Shown: piece by piece, positions 36,390-45,360 of the stretch
Numbering within the stretch: the stretch's first letter is position 1
Layout: each line of letters begins with the position of its first letter
Notes under the pieces: generated by a model
Told to the model about the DNA's origin: nothing
What the model saw: the letters and a program-made list of their open reading frames with translations, nothing else
Database searches by the model: none
Position numbers and translations under genes: made by a program
Source of the DNA: a bacterium
GTDB lineage: Bacteria; Babelota; Babeliae; Babelales; RVW-14
DNA length: 64,000 nucleotides
Assembly (NCBI GenBank): GCA_016699045.1
Contig: CP064957.1
Span: 682,001-746,000 of the forward strand
Direction of reading: 5' to 3'

Positions 36390-37823
36390 ATGAACCTTGC
36401 TTACTTTATTTCATTTTTTCTCTATTTTGCCATCTTAATAATTGTTGGTATCTCTTTTTATTGCAAACAAAAAGAGGCTGGCGATTTTATGGTTGGCAAT
36501 CGATCGCTTAATTATTGGGTAACTGCCATTGCAACCCACGCAACTGACATGAGCACCTGGCTCTTTATGGCATATCCAGGCTTGATTTATCGTGAAGGAA
36601 TGCCTGGTTGTTTGATTGCCGTAGCACTCACGCTTGGCATGCATTTTACCTGGAAATACATCGCACCAAAATTGCGTGTTGCCAGTGAAACAACCAACAG
36701 CCCAACACTTATTAGTTATTTTGAAAAACGTTTTAACGATCCTGCCGGCCATATCAGATTGCTAGGCGCCATTATTTCGTTGGTATTTTTTACGTTGTAC
36801 ATTTCTGCCGGCATTGTTGGCCTTGGTCGTGCGGTTGAAGCAGCTTTTGCCGTAAATTATCATATGGCAATTTCCATTGGTACGCTTGGCATTGTTGCCT
36901 ACACCCTACTCGGCGGCTTTATCGCCATTGCATGGAACGACTTTATTCAAGGCATGTTTGTCTTGTTTATTTTGCTTTTTGTGCCAATGTATGCTGGATG
37001 GTATTTGGGAGGCCCTACAGCCATTGTTGAAGCACTCAAACTCAAACATGTTTCTCTTTCGCCATTCCCAGATTTTTCATGGCATACATTATTGCACACT
37101 GTTGTTCCTGCCGTTGGTTGGGGCCTTGGCTACTTTGGTATGCCACATATTTTGATGAATTTTATGGGTATTGATAACGTAAAAAATATTAAAAAAGCTC
37201 ACAGGCTCGGCATCATGTGGCAAATTTTAACAACCATTTTTTCGGCCACATTAATAGGCTTACTTGGTGTTGTATTTTTTGCTAACACCGGTCTTACAGA
37301 CAGCGAACTGGTCTTTGTAAGAATGGCTCAACAAATGTTTCCACCTTATTTGGCTGGCTTCATCTTGTGCGGTATTTTGGCAGCAGCAATTACTACCATG
37401 GATTCTCAAATTCTTGTTGCAGCATCAACTATTGCACAAGATCTTTATCGAAAGTTCTTCAATCCAAAAGTCTCACAAGAACATCTTATGTACATTTCGC
37501 GTCTTGGTGGGTTAGGTATTACCGCTATTGCATTTATTTGTGCGTTCAACAACCACGATTCTATTTTAGACCTGGTGTACCACGCATGGTCCGGCCTTGG
37601 TGGATCATTTGGCCCTCTGTTACTCGCATCATTTTATTGGCAATCAACTATCACCAAAGAAGGAGCGTTTTCCGGCATCCTGATTGGCGGTTTAGTTGCA
37701 GGCAGCTGGCGCTATTTTGAAACAGGTTTTAATGCCCCACTCATTCCCGCTTTTATTATGAGCTTTGTAAGTATTTACCTTGTTTCAAGAATTACGGAAA
37801 AAAAACGCAGCCAGAGAACTTAA
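36390..37823 (+). CDS. Sodium:solute symporter (SSS family, PutP-like)
   Basis: A 477-residue integral membrane protein with roughly 12-13 hydrophobic helices. SSS signatures include the first helix followed by GDFMVGNRSLNYWVTAIATHATDMSTWLFM, where the ATDMSTW stretch matches the SASDMSGW region of the proline symporter. YTLLGGFIAIAWNDFIQGMF and a LAAAITTMDSQILVAAS helix with Na+-site Ser/Thr residues also match. Transport of proline or another small solute driven by Na+ is expected; the substrate is not readable. The last four bases overlap the convergent radA stop. AAAAGGA at 36377-36383 is the binding site. Confidence 0.88.
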   Translation: MNLAYFISFFLYFAILIIVGISFYCKQKEAGDFMVGNRSLNYWVTAIATHATDMSTWLFMAYPGLIYREGMPGCLIAVALTLGMHFTWKYIAPKLRVASETTNSPTLISYFEKRFNDPAGHIRLLGAIISLVFFTLYISAGIVGLGRAVEAAFAVNYHMAISIGTLGIVAYTLLGGFIAIAWNDFIQGMFVLFILLFVPMYAGWYLGGPTAIVEALKLKHVSLSPFPDFSWHTLLHTVVPAVGWGLGYFGMPHILMNFMGIDNVKNIKKAHRLGIMWQILTTIFSATLIGLLGVVFFANTGLTDSELVFVRMAQQMFPPYLAGFILCGILAAAITTMDSQILVAASTIAQDLYRKFFNPKVSQEHLMYISRLGGLGITAIAFICAFNNHDSILDLVYHAWSGLGGSFGPLLLASFYWQSTITKEGAFSGILIGGLVAGSWRYFETGFNAPLIPAFIMSFVSIYLVSRITEKKRSQRT

Positions 37824-39190
37824 GAATCTTCAGGAAATAACTGAAGCAATTCATAGACATTTTTAAAGGTTACCAGGTTACACGAACTGGTGACCTTTTG
37901 ATTTTTAGCAACAAAAATATGTTCCAAACCAAATTTTTCAACTTCTTTAATACAAGCCGCAACCTGATTGGCTGGTTTAATTTGACCAGTCAGGCTCATT
38001 TCAGCAATCGCAACCGAATGCCCTGGTAGCGGTTTTTGAAAATAACTTGAAAGCAATGCAAGCGCTATCCCAAGATCGCTTGAACTTTCTTTAATTTTAA
38101 ACCCACCACTTACTTTAAAAAAGATATCTTGATTACTAAATTTGATATGTAAATATTTTTCAAGAATCGCCGCAATCAGCACAACACGTTTTTGATCAAG
38201 ACCTGTTACCACACGCTGCGGCATACCAAACTTTGAACTCACGACCAATGCCTGCAATTCAAGTACCAAGGGACGAGATCCCTCAACACTACAAACCAAC
38301 ACCGAACCCGGCGTACTGGAGCTTTCGGCAATAAGTTGCTGATTGATATTGGTTAATTCAACCATACCATGCTCTTCCATTTGGAAAAAACCAACTTCAT
38401 TAATTGCACCAAATCTATTTTTTACCGAACGCAAAACGCGAGTCTGCCAACGATCTTCAGCATTCAAATAAAATACCGCATCAACAATGTGCTCTAAAAC
38501 TTTTGGCCCCGCCATCTGGCCTTCTTTGGTCACATGGCCAGTTACCAAGACCGCAACATTATTTTCTTTTGCAAACTTCATGAGCCTAAAACCAACCTCA
38601 CGCAACTGCGCAACAGTACCTGGAATGACATGCGAATCAAACGAAAGGTGACAATTTTGAATTGAGTCTAAAATAAGAAGGTCCGGCTTGTGTTGCAAGC
38701 CGGTAGCAATAATATTTTCTAAATCTGGCTGGTCAGAAAACAGTAAATTGGTAGCACCAACGCCCAGCCGACGCGCTCTATTTTTTACTTGATGCAATGC
38801 CTCTTCAGACGAAATATAAATAACTTTGTGGCGCTGCGCAATGCAATGCGCCACCTGCATTAGCAACGTAGATTTTCCAATACCAGGGTCACCCGTCAAA
38901 ATAATAAAGGAGCCCGGCAATACACCTCCACCAAGCACACGATCCCATTCCTGAATGCCGGCACACATGCGTTCTTGTGTTTCATCTTCAATTTGATTTA
39001 AATTAACCAGCGTTGTTGGTTTAATTGCCGCACTATAACTGGTCTTTGAACCTGAAACGTTTGCAAGGACCGAAACTTGCCGCTCAATAAAACTATTCCA
39101 TTCACTGCAACCAGGACAGCACCCAACCCATTTTACACTAACGTACTGGCAATTGGTGCACGAATAAGACATTTTCTGTTTGACAGCCAA
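37820..39190 (-). CDS. radA: DNA repair protein RadA
   Basis: A 456-residue RadA (Sms), a RecA-like motor that promotes branch migration of recombination intermediates. It has an N-terminal Cys4 zinc finger (CTNC at 11-14, CCPGC at 24-28), Walker A GDPGIGKST (100-108), the RadA-specific KNRFG motif (SVKNRFGAINEVGFF), and a C-terminal Lon-like domain (LGIALALLSSY...GEM-type region IAEMSLTGQIKP). The TTG at 39190 is accepted as start because AGGAA lies 5 bases upstream; the next ATG, six codons on, has no binding site. It follows tdk by 8 bases in one operon. Confidence 0.95.
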   Translation of the reverse strand: MAVKQKMSYSCTNCQYVSVKWVGCCPGCSEWNSFIERQVSVLANVSGSKTSYSAAIKPTTLVNLNQIEDETQERMCAGIQEWDRVLGGGVLPGSFIILTGDPGIGKSTLLMQVAHCIAQRHKVIYISSEEALHQVKNRARRLGVGATNLLFSDQPDLENIIATGLQHKPDLLILDSIQNCHLSFDSHVIPGTVAQLREVGFRLMKFAKENNVAVLVTGHVTKEGQMAGPKVLEHIVDAVFYLNAEDRWQTRVLRSVKNRFGAINEVGFFQMEEHGMVELTNINQQLIAESSSTPGSVLVCSVEGSRPLVLELQALVVSSKFGMPQRVVTGLDQKRVVLIAAILEKYLHIKFSNQDIFFKVSGGFKIKESSSDLGIALALLSSYFQKPLPGHSVAIAEMSLTGQIKPANQVAACIKEVEKFGLEHIFVAKNQKVTSSCNLVTFKNVYELLQLFPEDS

Positions 39191-39198
39191 CTATGTTC

Positions 39199-39840
39199 CT
39201 AAATATTTGCAGCCACTGCGACTGGTTTTTTTCGATACACGGGCGGCTTGTCGATTTCAAAACAATTTCTGCAACGAGCTTGATAACATTCTTCAGCCCC
39301 AACCAAAATCGTTGGATCTTCATAACGAGCTGGCCTACCATTAACAATACGCTGCGTATGGTACGCATCACAGCCACACATAACACAAATTGCTTTTAAT
39401 TTGGTAACTTCGTCGGCAACAGCCATCAACAAGGGCGTTATACCAAAGGGTTCACCACGAAAATTAAGATCAAGCCCTGCAACAATAACGCGCATTCCTT
39501 GGTCGATAAGTTTGCAAATAACATCAATCACTTCAACGGGAAAAAATTGAATCTCATCAAAACCAACAACATCAACATTTTTATGTGCTAATTCCAAAAT
39601 TTTTTCAACGCCTTGATCAATCAAAAAAGCAAGTCGCTCGCGACCATCGTGAGAAACAATACAGGCCTCATTTTTACGCTTATCAATTGAATGTTTAATA
39701 ACTAAGACAGATTGTTTGGCAAACTCTGCACGTTTTAACCGACGCATAAGTTCCTCTGTTTTACCTGAAAACATTGAACCACAGACAACTTCTAATCTGC
39801 CTTTTTTATTTTTATTATGCATTGTGTATCGGTTCTCCAT
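39199..39840 (-). CDS. tdk: Thymidine kinase
   Basis: A type II thymidine kinase of 213 residues, or 207 if translation starts at the ATG at 39822, which has GGAG 12 bases upstream; the 39840 ATG lacks a binding site. It phosphorylates thymidine to dTMP for salvage. Walker A is GSMFSGKTEEL, the Mg2+-binding region is VVGFDEIQFF, and the zinc lasso and substrate loop read CVMCGCDAYHTQR...CYQARCRNCF. It is first in a two-gene operon with radA. Confidence 0.95.
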   Translation of the reverse strand: MENRYTMHNKNKKGRLEVVCGSMFSGKTEELMRRLKRAEFAKQSVLVIKHSIDKRKNEACIVSHDGRERLAFLIDQGVEKILELAHKNVDVVGFDEIQFFPVEVIDVICKLIDQGMRVIVAGLDLNFRGEPFGITPLLMAVADEVTKLKAICVMCGCDAYHTQRIVNGRPARYEDPTILVGAEECYQARCRNCFEIDKPPVYRKKPVAVAANI

Positions 39841-39890
39841 TCGTTATCAAATTTATGTAGGTAACTTTCTTGAACCAAAGTATACCAAGG

Positions 39891-39928
39891 TTTTGAGGAC
39901 TACAAAGAATTCTTTGTAGTCCTCAAAA
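39891..39928. terminator. 38-bp perfect palindrome, probable terminator
   Basis: TTTTGAGGACTACAAAGAA and TTCTTTGTAGTCCTCAAAA are exact reverse complements with no spacer. It lies 19 bases beyond the stop of the minus-strand exported-protein gene and 50 bases upstream of tdk. The stem ends in an A4/T4 tract. It most likely ends the minus-strand transcript before tdk. Confidence 0.65.
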
Positions 39929-39946
39929 TAAAAAACTAAAAATTAT

Positions 39947-41305
39947 TTACTCAAATAATCCTGGCCCACTAAAAAGCCAACTTCCAAACCAGCTCCATCG
40001 TGACTGCGCAGCAGGTGGAACATCATCTGACAATATTTCAGAAGCTTCGCTAGAAACTGGCGCAGCCGCCTCTTGAACCGACGCACCTTTAACATCAGGC
40101 AACGTGCGTGCAATAATCTTTTGAGGCCAATTGAACGGGTTCAGCACACTTGATTCAGCAGCTCTTGTTTTATATTCTCCAATAGTTTCAACTCGCTGAA
40201 CAAGATCTTTTACCTGATTAACTTTATCAGTAAGATTTACCCGCTGATCGAGCTGATCAACAATACCTGTTGCCAAACCTTTATTAGCAACGGGAGCATC
40301 TCCAACAACAGGCTCTCCTGACTCTGCCGGCTTTGGTCCATTTACAATAACACCAATATCATTAACTGTTTTAGCAACCAAACCATCAACTTTATCCGCC
40401 ATACCTTGCGCCGCTTTTTTAACTTCTGGGTTAACCATAAATCGTTCAGCAACTACGTCAGACACTTCTTCCAAAAGCGATTTCCAGACTTCTTTGATAT
40501 CTCGTTTGATTTTTTCAACACCAACTTTGTTGATGTAATACCCAATAACGCCCACAACAACTAACGTAATTGAGCCATACAACAACCATCGTTTTATGCT
40601 TCGTGTTTCAACCAACGGCTCTTGCAATGCGTAAACCTGCATGCGAGAAACAAACTGCGCAATAAGATTTTCATCAAGACTTTGTCCTGATAATGCGCCA
40701 TTAATAAGACGAAACTCTTTCTTAATCTTTTCAAGATAAAAAACCAATGCCTCTTTTTTTTGTAGGTAATGCAGCTCGCTGTATGAAATGATAAAAATAA
40801 AAATAATCGCCTTGGTTAAGGTCGCCCGAAATGGTTTAATTGATTGTTCTTCCAAAACAACTTTATGGTTGTAAATTCGAGAAAAGTCATCACACAAGGT
40901 AGCCTGAATTTTTTTAGGCGCCTCTATTTTAGACAATAAACGCTGAAATTCTAAACAAAAGAATTTACTCATGCGCTTAAGTAAAAAGGCGCTGTCAAAG
41001 TCACTTTGTTGTTGCAGCCACTCAACCAAGCACAATAGTGAAGCACCATTTTCGGTAAAATGATCATCGATAATTGGATCTATAATGAGATTATTATTAT
41101 AAAGATCGCCAAAATGACCACTTTTCACTAACTCATAATACACATCTTCAAATGAAGCTTGATGCTGACTGTTTTGTTCTCTTAAATTAAGAACTATCTC
41201 TGCTGAGCCACAAGATTTTGGCAAGCAAAATGGCATCATCCCTATCACTATAAAAACGCTGAAAATAAAGACAAAAATATTTCTGATGCTATTTTTCATA
41301 TTCAT
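39947..41305 (-). CDS. Exported/membrane protein of unknown function
   Basis: A 452-residue protein I do not recognise. The N terminus has a hydrophobic segment (about 8-28, FVFIFSVFIVIGMMPFCL), probably a signal peptide or anchor. A second clear membrane helix is WLLYGSITLVVVGVIGYYI (about 234-252). Residues 30-230 are predicted helical, with no catalytic motif visible. After the second helix the protein is rich in Val/Ala/Lys/Asp with amphipathic segments (about 255-330) and then low-complexity. AAGGA stands 6 bases before the ATG and a good promoter lies upstream (41355-41382). It is monocistronic. Confidence 0.65.
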   Translation of the reverse strand: MNMKNSIRNIFVFIFSVFIVIGMMPFCLPKSCGSAEIVLNLREQNSQHQASFEDVYYELVKSGHFGDLYNNNLIIDPIIDDHFTENGASLLCLVEWLQQQSDFDSAFLLKRMSKFFCLEFQRLLSKIEAPKKIQATLCDDFSRIYNHKVVLEEQSIKPFRATLTKAIIFIFIISYSELHYLQKKEALVFYLEKIKKEFRLINGALSGQSLDENLIAQFVSRMQVYALQEPLVETRSIKRWLLYGSITLVVVGVIGYYINKVGVEKIKRDIKEVWKSLLEEVSDVVAERFMVNPEVKKAAQGMADKVDGLVAKTVNDIGVIVNGPKPAESGEPVVGDAPVANKGLATGIVDQLDQRVNLTDKVNQVKDLVQRVETIGEYKTRAAESSVLNPFNWPQKIIARTLPDVKGASVQEAAAPVSSEASEILSDDVPPAAQSRWSWFGSWLFSGPGLFE

Positions 41306-41354
41306 TGGTAATCCTTGTTAAATGTACCATCGCGATACAAATGAAAAGCTCATA

Positions 41355-41382
41355 ATCTTAACGCGCCTCGCATTTATGTCAA
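41355..41382 (-). promoter_or_regulatory. Promoter of the 452-residue protein gene
   Basis: On the minus strand a consensus -35 TTGACA (41377-41382) is followed, after 16 bases, by TAAGAT (41355-41360). It is the best -35 match seen in the window. Confidence 0.6.
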
Positions 41383-41391
41383 TATGACATA
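41375..41391. promoter_or_regulatory. Possible operator overlapping the -35 box
   Basis: TATGTCA-ATA-TGACATA is a 7-bp perfect inverted repeat that covers the TTGACA box of the minus-strand promoter. Its position would suit a repressor site. No regulator gene is adjacent. Confidence 0.35.
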
Positions 41392-41476
41392 CATTTAGCA
41401 TAAAAAAATAGCGTAAAAGAAGTAAATAATTTTATTATTTATTCACGTTGCAAACAAAATGAAAGCTGGTTGCGGT

Positions 41477-42229
41477 TTAGCGTAAGTATACGGCACGCGC
41501 ATATTGCTCGGCCAACAACATGTCTTCGTAGGTATTAACTTCTGCAGCATTATGAACTGTTTCATGAATGCCAATCTTAAGACCATAATGCAAGGGACGC
41601 AAAACTTCGATACTTTCTGCCAGCTCTAACGGCGCTTGTCCAAAGTTGGCAATACGCGCAAGAGATGCCTGTGTATAAGCATAAATACCAATGTGTTGAT
41701 AATAAAATTGCTCAAGATTTTTTTCACGGTAACAAGGGATTGGACTGCGCGAAAAATACAAAGCTCTGTTTGCGCTATCGCTCACAACCTTTACAACATG
41801 CGGAGAAAAAATAACACTATCTTCAAAAATACGTTTTTTCAGCGTCCACATATCAGCACCATCATACGAACAACTGTGCAGCAACGCATCAATCATCATC
41901 GCCGTAATAAACGGCTCATCGCATTGCCACAAGACCCAGATATCAGCCTTAAGCAATCCCTTTTGAGCAATTTCAATCAATCGATCGGTCCCTGTTGAAC
42001 AATCAACTGATGTCATAATATAAGGCGCCCCAACTGCTTTAACATACTCGGCCGTAATATCTGAATCTATCGCAAAAACAACGTGATCAAAAAGCTTCAC
42101 TTTTTGTGTCGCTTCCCAAACCCATTGCAAAAGTGGCTTGCCCAGCAATGGTGCAATAACTTTATTTGGAAAACGCGTCGAGGCTAAACGAGCGGGGATT
42201 ACGCACACAACAGATTTATTGCCAATCAT
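41477..42229 (-). CDS. kdsB: 3-deoxy-manno-octulosonate cytidylyltransferase
   Basis: A 250-residue CMP-Kdo synthetase. It activates Kdo with CTP for the inner core of lipopolysaccharide, so its presence indicates an outer membrane with LPS. Signature segments are VIPARLASTRFPNKVIAPLLGKPLLQWVWE (N-terminal nucleotide-binding loop), CSTGTDRLIE, and WQCDEPFI with the metal-binding Asp region. ALYFSRSPIPCYRE and HIGIYAYTQASL follow. It is divergent from murA, another envelope gene, with about 100 bases between them. Confidence 0.95.
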   Translation of the reverse strand: MIGNKSVVCVIPARLASTRFPNKVIAPLLGKPLLQWVWEATQKVKLFDHVVFAIDSDITAEYVKAVGAPYIMTSVDCSTGTDRLIEIAQKGLLKADIWVLWQCDEPFITAMMIDALLHSCSYDGADMWTLKKRIFEDSVIFSPHVVKVVSDSANRALYFSRSPIPCYREKNLEQFYYQHIGIYAYTQASLARIANFGQAPLELAESIEVLRPLHYGLKIGIHETVHNAAEVNTYEDMLLAEQYARAVYLR

Positions 42230-42332
42230 TTTTTTCCTTTTTCTTCTTCTCTTAGCTTTTTTTTGATGATATCATGACGCTTTATTATGTAACAATCATC
42301 GGATACCAAAAATTTCTTATAAAAAAATAACC

Positions 42333-43667
42333 ATGAACAAAGAATACCTAATTATTCAGCAATCATCAATTTTACACGGATCTGTTAACGTCTCTGGCGC
42401 CAAAAATGCCGTTCTGGTGATTATCATTTCGTTGATTTTAACCCGCGGCAAATCAACACTACACCATGTCCCCAATTCTGCAGACGTCTTAATTCTTATT
42501 CATGTTTTAAGAAATCTGGGAGCTTTGGTAGAATTTAACGCCGAAGATAAAATTTTGTGTGTAGACACGAGCACCATTAATAGCTACGCCATTGATGCAG
42601 AAATTATGAACAAAATGCGCGCATCGATCTTGTTCATGGGCCCACTGTTGGGCCGCTTTGGCAAAGCACATGTTGCATTGCCAGGTGGGGACTTAATTGG
42701 CGCACGACCAATTAATTACCATCTCCAAGGCTTTGCTAAGTGCGGCGTTAACATCATTGAAAACCGCCCTTTCATCGAAGCTTATTTACCAAAAACAGCA
42801 ACAACTGATCCGATCAGAATTGTTTTAGAATATCCAAGCGTTGGCGCAACCGAAAATCTCATTATGTTTGCCGCTGTTAGAACTGGTGAAACAATAATTA
42901 TCAACGCCGCTATTGAACCAGAAGTGCTTGATTTGATTGACGTACTCAAAAAAATGGGCGCCAATATTATCTGTTATCCAGGGCTCATGATAAAAATTAT
43001 TGGCGTTACTCAACTCAATCCAATAACACACGCCATCATCCCTGACCGCATAGAAACCGGCTCTCTTTTGTTGGCGGCAGCCATCACTAAAGGCTCCATC
43101 AATTTGCCAAATGCACGAGCCGACCATCTTGATATGTTTTTGGAAAAATTAAAAGAAATGGGACACGTCGTCAAAACAGGCACCAACCCAACTGACGAAT
43201 ATCCTCTCCAGGGAATTAGTTTACGGGCCAGCAACCATCCCCAGGGAATTGCGGTAAAAACAGGCACCTATCCGGGCTTTCCAACCGACTTACAACCACT
43301 TATGATGGCGGCCTTATGCTTGACGCACGGCACTAGCACGATTGAAGAAACAGTCTTTGAAAATCGCTTCATTCACGTAAAAGAGCTTCAAAAAATGGGT
43401 GCTGAAATTTCTATCAACGGCCCTATCGCTACCATTCGAAACGTCGATTCACTATATGGATGCGAAGTAATTGCTAACGATATCAGAGCATCATGTGCTC
43501 TTGTACTTGCCGGGCTTGTGGCAGTTGGCGAAACTAAAATGACGGGGATTTATCATTGGAAACGTGGCTACGATCAATTAGAAAAAAAATTAGCCCAGCT
43601 CGGCGCAGACATTACTCTTGTTGAACATGAACAATCAGCAACAATCTTTACGGAATCATACCTGTAG
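42333..43667 (+). CDS. murA: UDP-N-acetylglucosamine 1-carboxyvinyltransferase, Cys-to-Asp variant
   Basis: A 444-residue EPSP-synthase-fold enzyme for the first committed step of peptidoglycan synthesis. The substrate Lys is in NVSGAKNAV (K24). The catalytic-loop motif reads ALPGGDLIGARPI, so the residue equivalent to E. coli Cys115 is Asp (D120). Asp at this position occurs naturally in some MurA enzymes (for example chlamydial and mycobacterial) and makes them insensitive to fosfomycin. C-terminal segments PGFPTDLQP and ENRFIHVKELQKMGA are normal. Its end overlaps the convergent atpG stop by 20 bases. Confidence 0.95.
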   Translation: MNKEYLIIQQSSILHGSVNVSGAKNAVLVIIISLILTRGKSTLHHVPNSADVLILIHVLRNLGALVEFNAEDKILCVDTSTINSYAIDAEIMNKMRASILFMGPLLGRFGKAHVALPGGDLIGARPINYHLQGFAKCGVNIIENRPFIEAYLPKTATTDPIRIVLEYPSVGATENLIMFAAVRTGETIIINAAIEPEVLDLIDVLKKMGANIICYPGLMIKIIGVTQLNPITHAIIPDRIETGSLLLAAAITKGSINLPNARADHLDMFLEKLKEMGHVVKTGTNPTDEYPLQGISLRASNHPQGIAVKTGTYPGFPTDLQPLMMAALCLTHGTSTIEETVFENRFIHVKELQKMGAEISINGPIATIRNVDSLYGCEVIANDIRASCALVLAGLVAVGETKMTGIYHWKRGYDQLEKKLAQLGADITLVEHEQSATIFTESYL

Positions 43668-44559
43668 ACAACTCAGCAACTTCACGCGTAATGGCAGATT
43701 GTCGCTGCTTGTTGTAATGCAAAACAAGCTTATCGAGATATTTATCAGCATTGGTAGTTGCGCTGTCCATAGCCAAAAATCGAGCAGCTTGCTCTGCTAG
43801 TAACGATTGAAACAACACATTCATAATAAAAACTTTGATGTAAGAAACCGCTACACTATCCAAAACATCTTGTGGTTCCTGCTCCCAAACATAGTCCACA
43901 GAGGGAGCTTTTGTTTCTTCTGGCTGCTCATTGCTATGATGCACAGATGAACTGGTTTTTTTTGAAAAAATGCCATCCAACGATAACGGTGTAAAAACTG
44001 TTTTTGACGGCTCTTGAATAAAAAATGATTTTAAAAAGTTATTAAAAAAAACAATAGAAGATGGAACCGACTTACTCGTTAAAATCTTATTTACTAAATC
44101 ATTGGCAATACTCATATAATTGCCCGAATTAAGTTCGCTGTAGTGACAAATAACATCGCCCCACGCTTTTGAATTAACAAAACGCATCGCTTTTTGTCCA
44201 ACAATAATAAAGCGCGGACTTTGATGCTCTTCGATAAATAACGAACGTTCGATATAACGAAATAATGAAGAATTAAAAGAACCACACAAGCCCTTAGCAC
44301 TTGAAATAATAATGTACAAAGGCGTTGAATCTAAAATATCATCAGGAAACAATAAATCATTTTTCCACTCAATGCCGCCAGAACCGGCAACTAAATCCAG
44401 CAAGCAACGCTTAATATTATCCATGTAGTAATCAAGCCCTGTATTTTGCTTTTCAAGCCGTGCATACAGAGACATAGAAACCAAACGAACAGCATGGGTA
44501 ATCTTGCGCGTCGTTTGAATCGATTTTATTTGTTGCTTAAGTCTTACTAATTCGCTCAT
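43648..44559 (-). CDS. atpG: F1F0 ATP synthase gamma subunit
   Basis: About 303 residues from the ATG at 44559, which has GAGG 8 bases upstream and starts the conserved MSELVRLKQQIKSIQTTRKITHA; a 15-codon upstream extension is unlikely. Gamma is the central rotor shaft of the ATP synthase. The N- and C-terminal coiled-coil helices are recognisable (the latter as RFLAMDSATTNADKYLDKL...NKQRQSAITREVAEL). A middle segment (about 195-225, KKTSSSVHHSNEQPEE) is a low-complexity insertion. No other atp genes are adjacent, so the atp operon is split or this copy lies apart. Confidence 0.9.
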   Translation of the reverse strand: MSELVRLKQQIKSIQTTRKITHAVRLVSMSLYARLEKQNTGLDYYMDNIKRCLLDLVAGSGGIEWKNDLLFPDDILDSTPLYIIISSAKGLCGSFNSSLFRYIERSLFIEEHQSPRFIIVGQKAMRFVNSKAWGDVICHYSELNSGNYMSIANDLVNKILTSKSVPSSIVFFNNFLKSFFIQEPSKTVFTPLSLDGIFSKKTSSSVHHSNEQPEETKAPSVDYVWEQEPQDVLDSVAVSYIKVFIMNVLFQSLLAEQAARFLAMDSATTNADKYLDKLVLHYNKQRQSAITREVAELSTGMIP

Positions 44560-44608
44560 GATAAAAACCTCATTTACAAGTACTATACCCCCTAAGCTAA
44601 ACAAAAAA

Positions 44609-44638
44609 TTGCGGATTTACAACAAATTAAACTATAAT
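44609..44638 (+). promoter_or_regulatory. Promoter of the NYN-domain gene
   Basis: TTGCGG (44609-44614) and consensus TATAAT (44633-44638) are separated by 18 bases, 51 bases before the GTG at 44689, in the divergent spacer with atpG. Confidence 0.5.
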
Positions 44639-44688
44639 TAAAAATTGAGGGGGCGCCAAAAAGCAATTTAAAGGACAGGAATCTTACC

Positions 44689-45333
44689 GTGATTATAGTT
44701 ATAGATGGCTACAATCTTTTACGACATATTTTCCCAAAAGCTAAAGGCCTTTTGGATATACAGCGCAGGCAACTGATCGCACAACTTGGTTTGTACAAAA
44801 AAAAGAAACAAGAAACAGCTAAAGAAATTATAATAGTGTTTGACGCTGGTCCTTTTGGACACGCTTCTCGCGAAGTTAAAGATGGCATTGTTATTATTTT
44901 TTCCGGACAAAAATCATCTGCCGATGATTGGATAATTGAATATGCAGAAAAAAAAGCCGCCCACGATATTCTTTTAGTCAGCCTGGATCGTAAACTTGCT
45001 CAAACATGCGAACAATACGGCGTCAATTCTATCGATGTTTTTGATTTTTATAAAATTGTACAAGATGTTTTATTGGAACATGTACAACAATCATCAACGC
45101 CCTCTTCTTCAATTATTCAAAAATATGAACCGCTGGAAGATCTAGAAATTTTTTCGACAACGATCGACCAGCAAGCCCTTGATGCACTCATGGAAAGCGC
45201 CAGCATTGATACCAAAATTAAAGAACCCAGCCAAGCAAGTAAAGTTTCAAAGAGAAAAGATCGTCTTGGCGTATCAAAAAAGCTTTCTAAACAAGAAAAA
45301 AAGCTTTATCATAAAATAAAAAAGTTACACTAA
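44689..45333 (+). CDS. NYN-domain (YacP/Rae1-like) putative ribonuclease
   Basis: A 214-residue protein starting at GTG 44689 with AAGGA upstream. The N-terminal domain is NYN/PIN-like: IIVIDGYNLLRH, IIIVFDAGPFG, SADDWIIEYAEKK and ILLVSLDRKLA supply the acidic metal-binding residues. The family includes YacP/Rae1, a ribosome-associated mRNA endonuclease in Bacillus. The C-terminal 80 residues are charged and helical, ending in a Lys-rich tail suitable for RNA binding. The tsaE gene follows after 27 bases. Confidence 0.78.
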   Translation: MIIVIDGYNLLRHIFPKAKGLLDIQRRQLIAQLGLYKKKKQETAKEIIIVFDAGPFGHASREVKDGIVIIFSGQKSSADDWIIEYAEKKAAHDILLVSLDRKLAQTCEQYGVNSIDVFDFYKIVQDVLLEHVQQSSTPSSSIIQKYEPLEDLEIFSTTIDQQALDALMESASIDTKIKEPSQASKVSKRKDRLGVSKKLSKQEKKLYHKIKKLH

Positions 45334-45360
45334 TTTTTCAAAAAACCTGCAAATCTACTC

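Noticed and set aside
39891..39928. 38-bp palindrome as a transposon end or attachment site
   Set aside because: There is no transposase or integrase nearby and no target duplication; its place after a stop codon fits a terminator.
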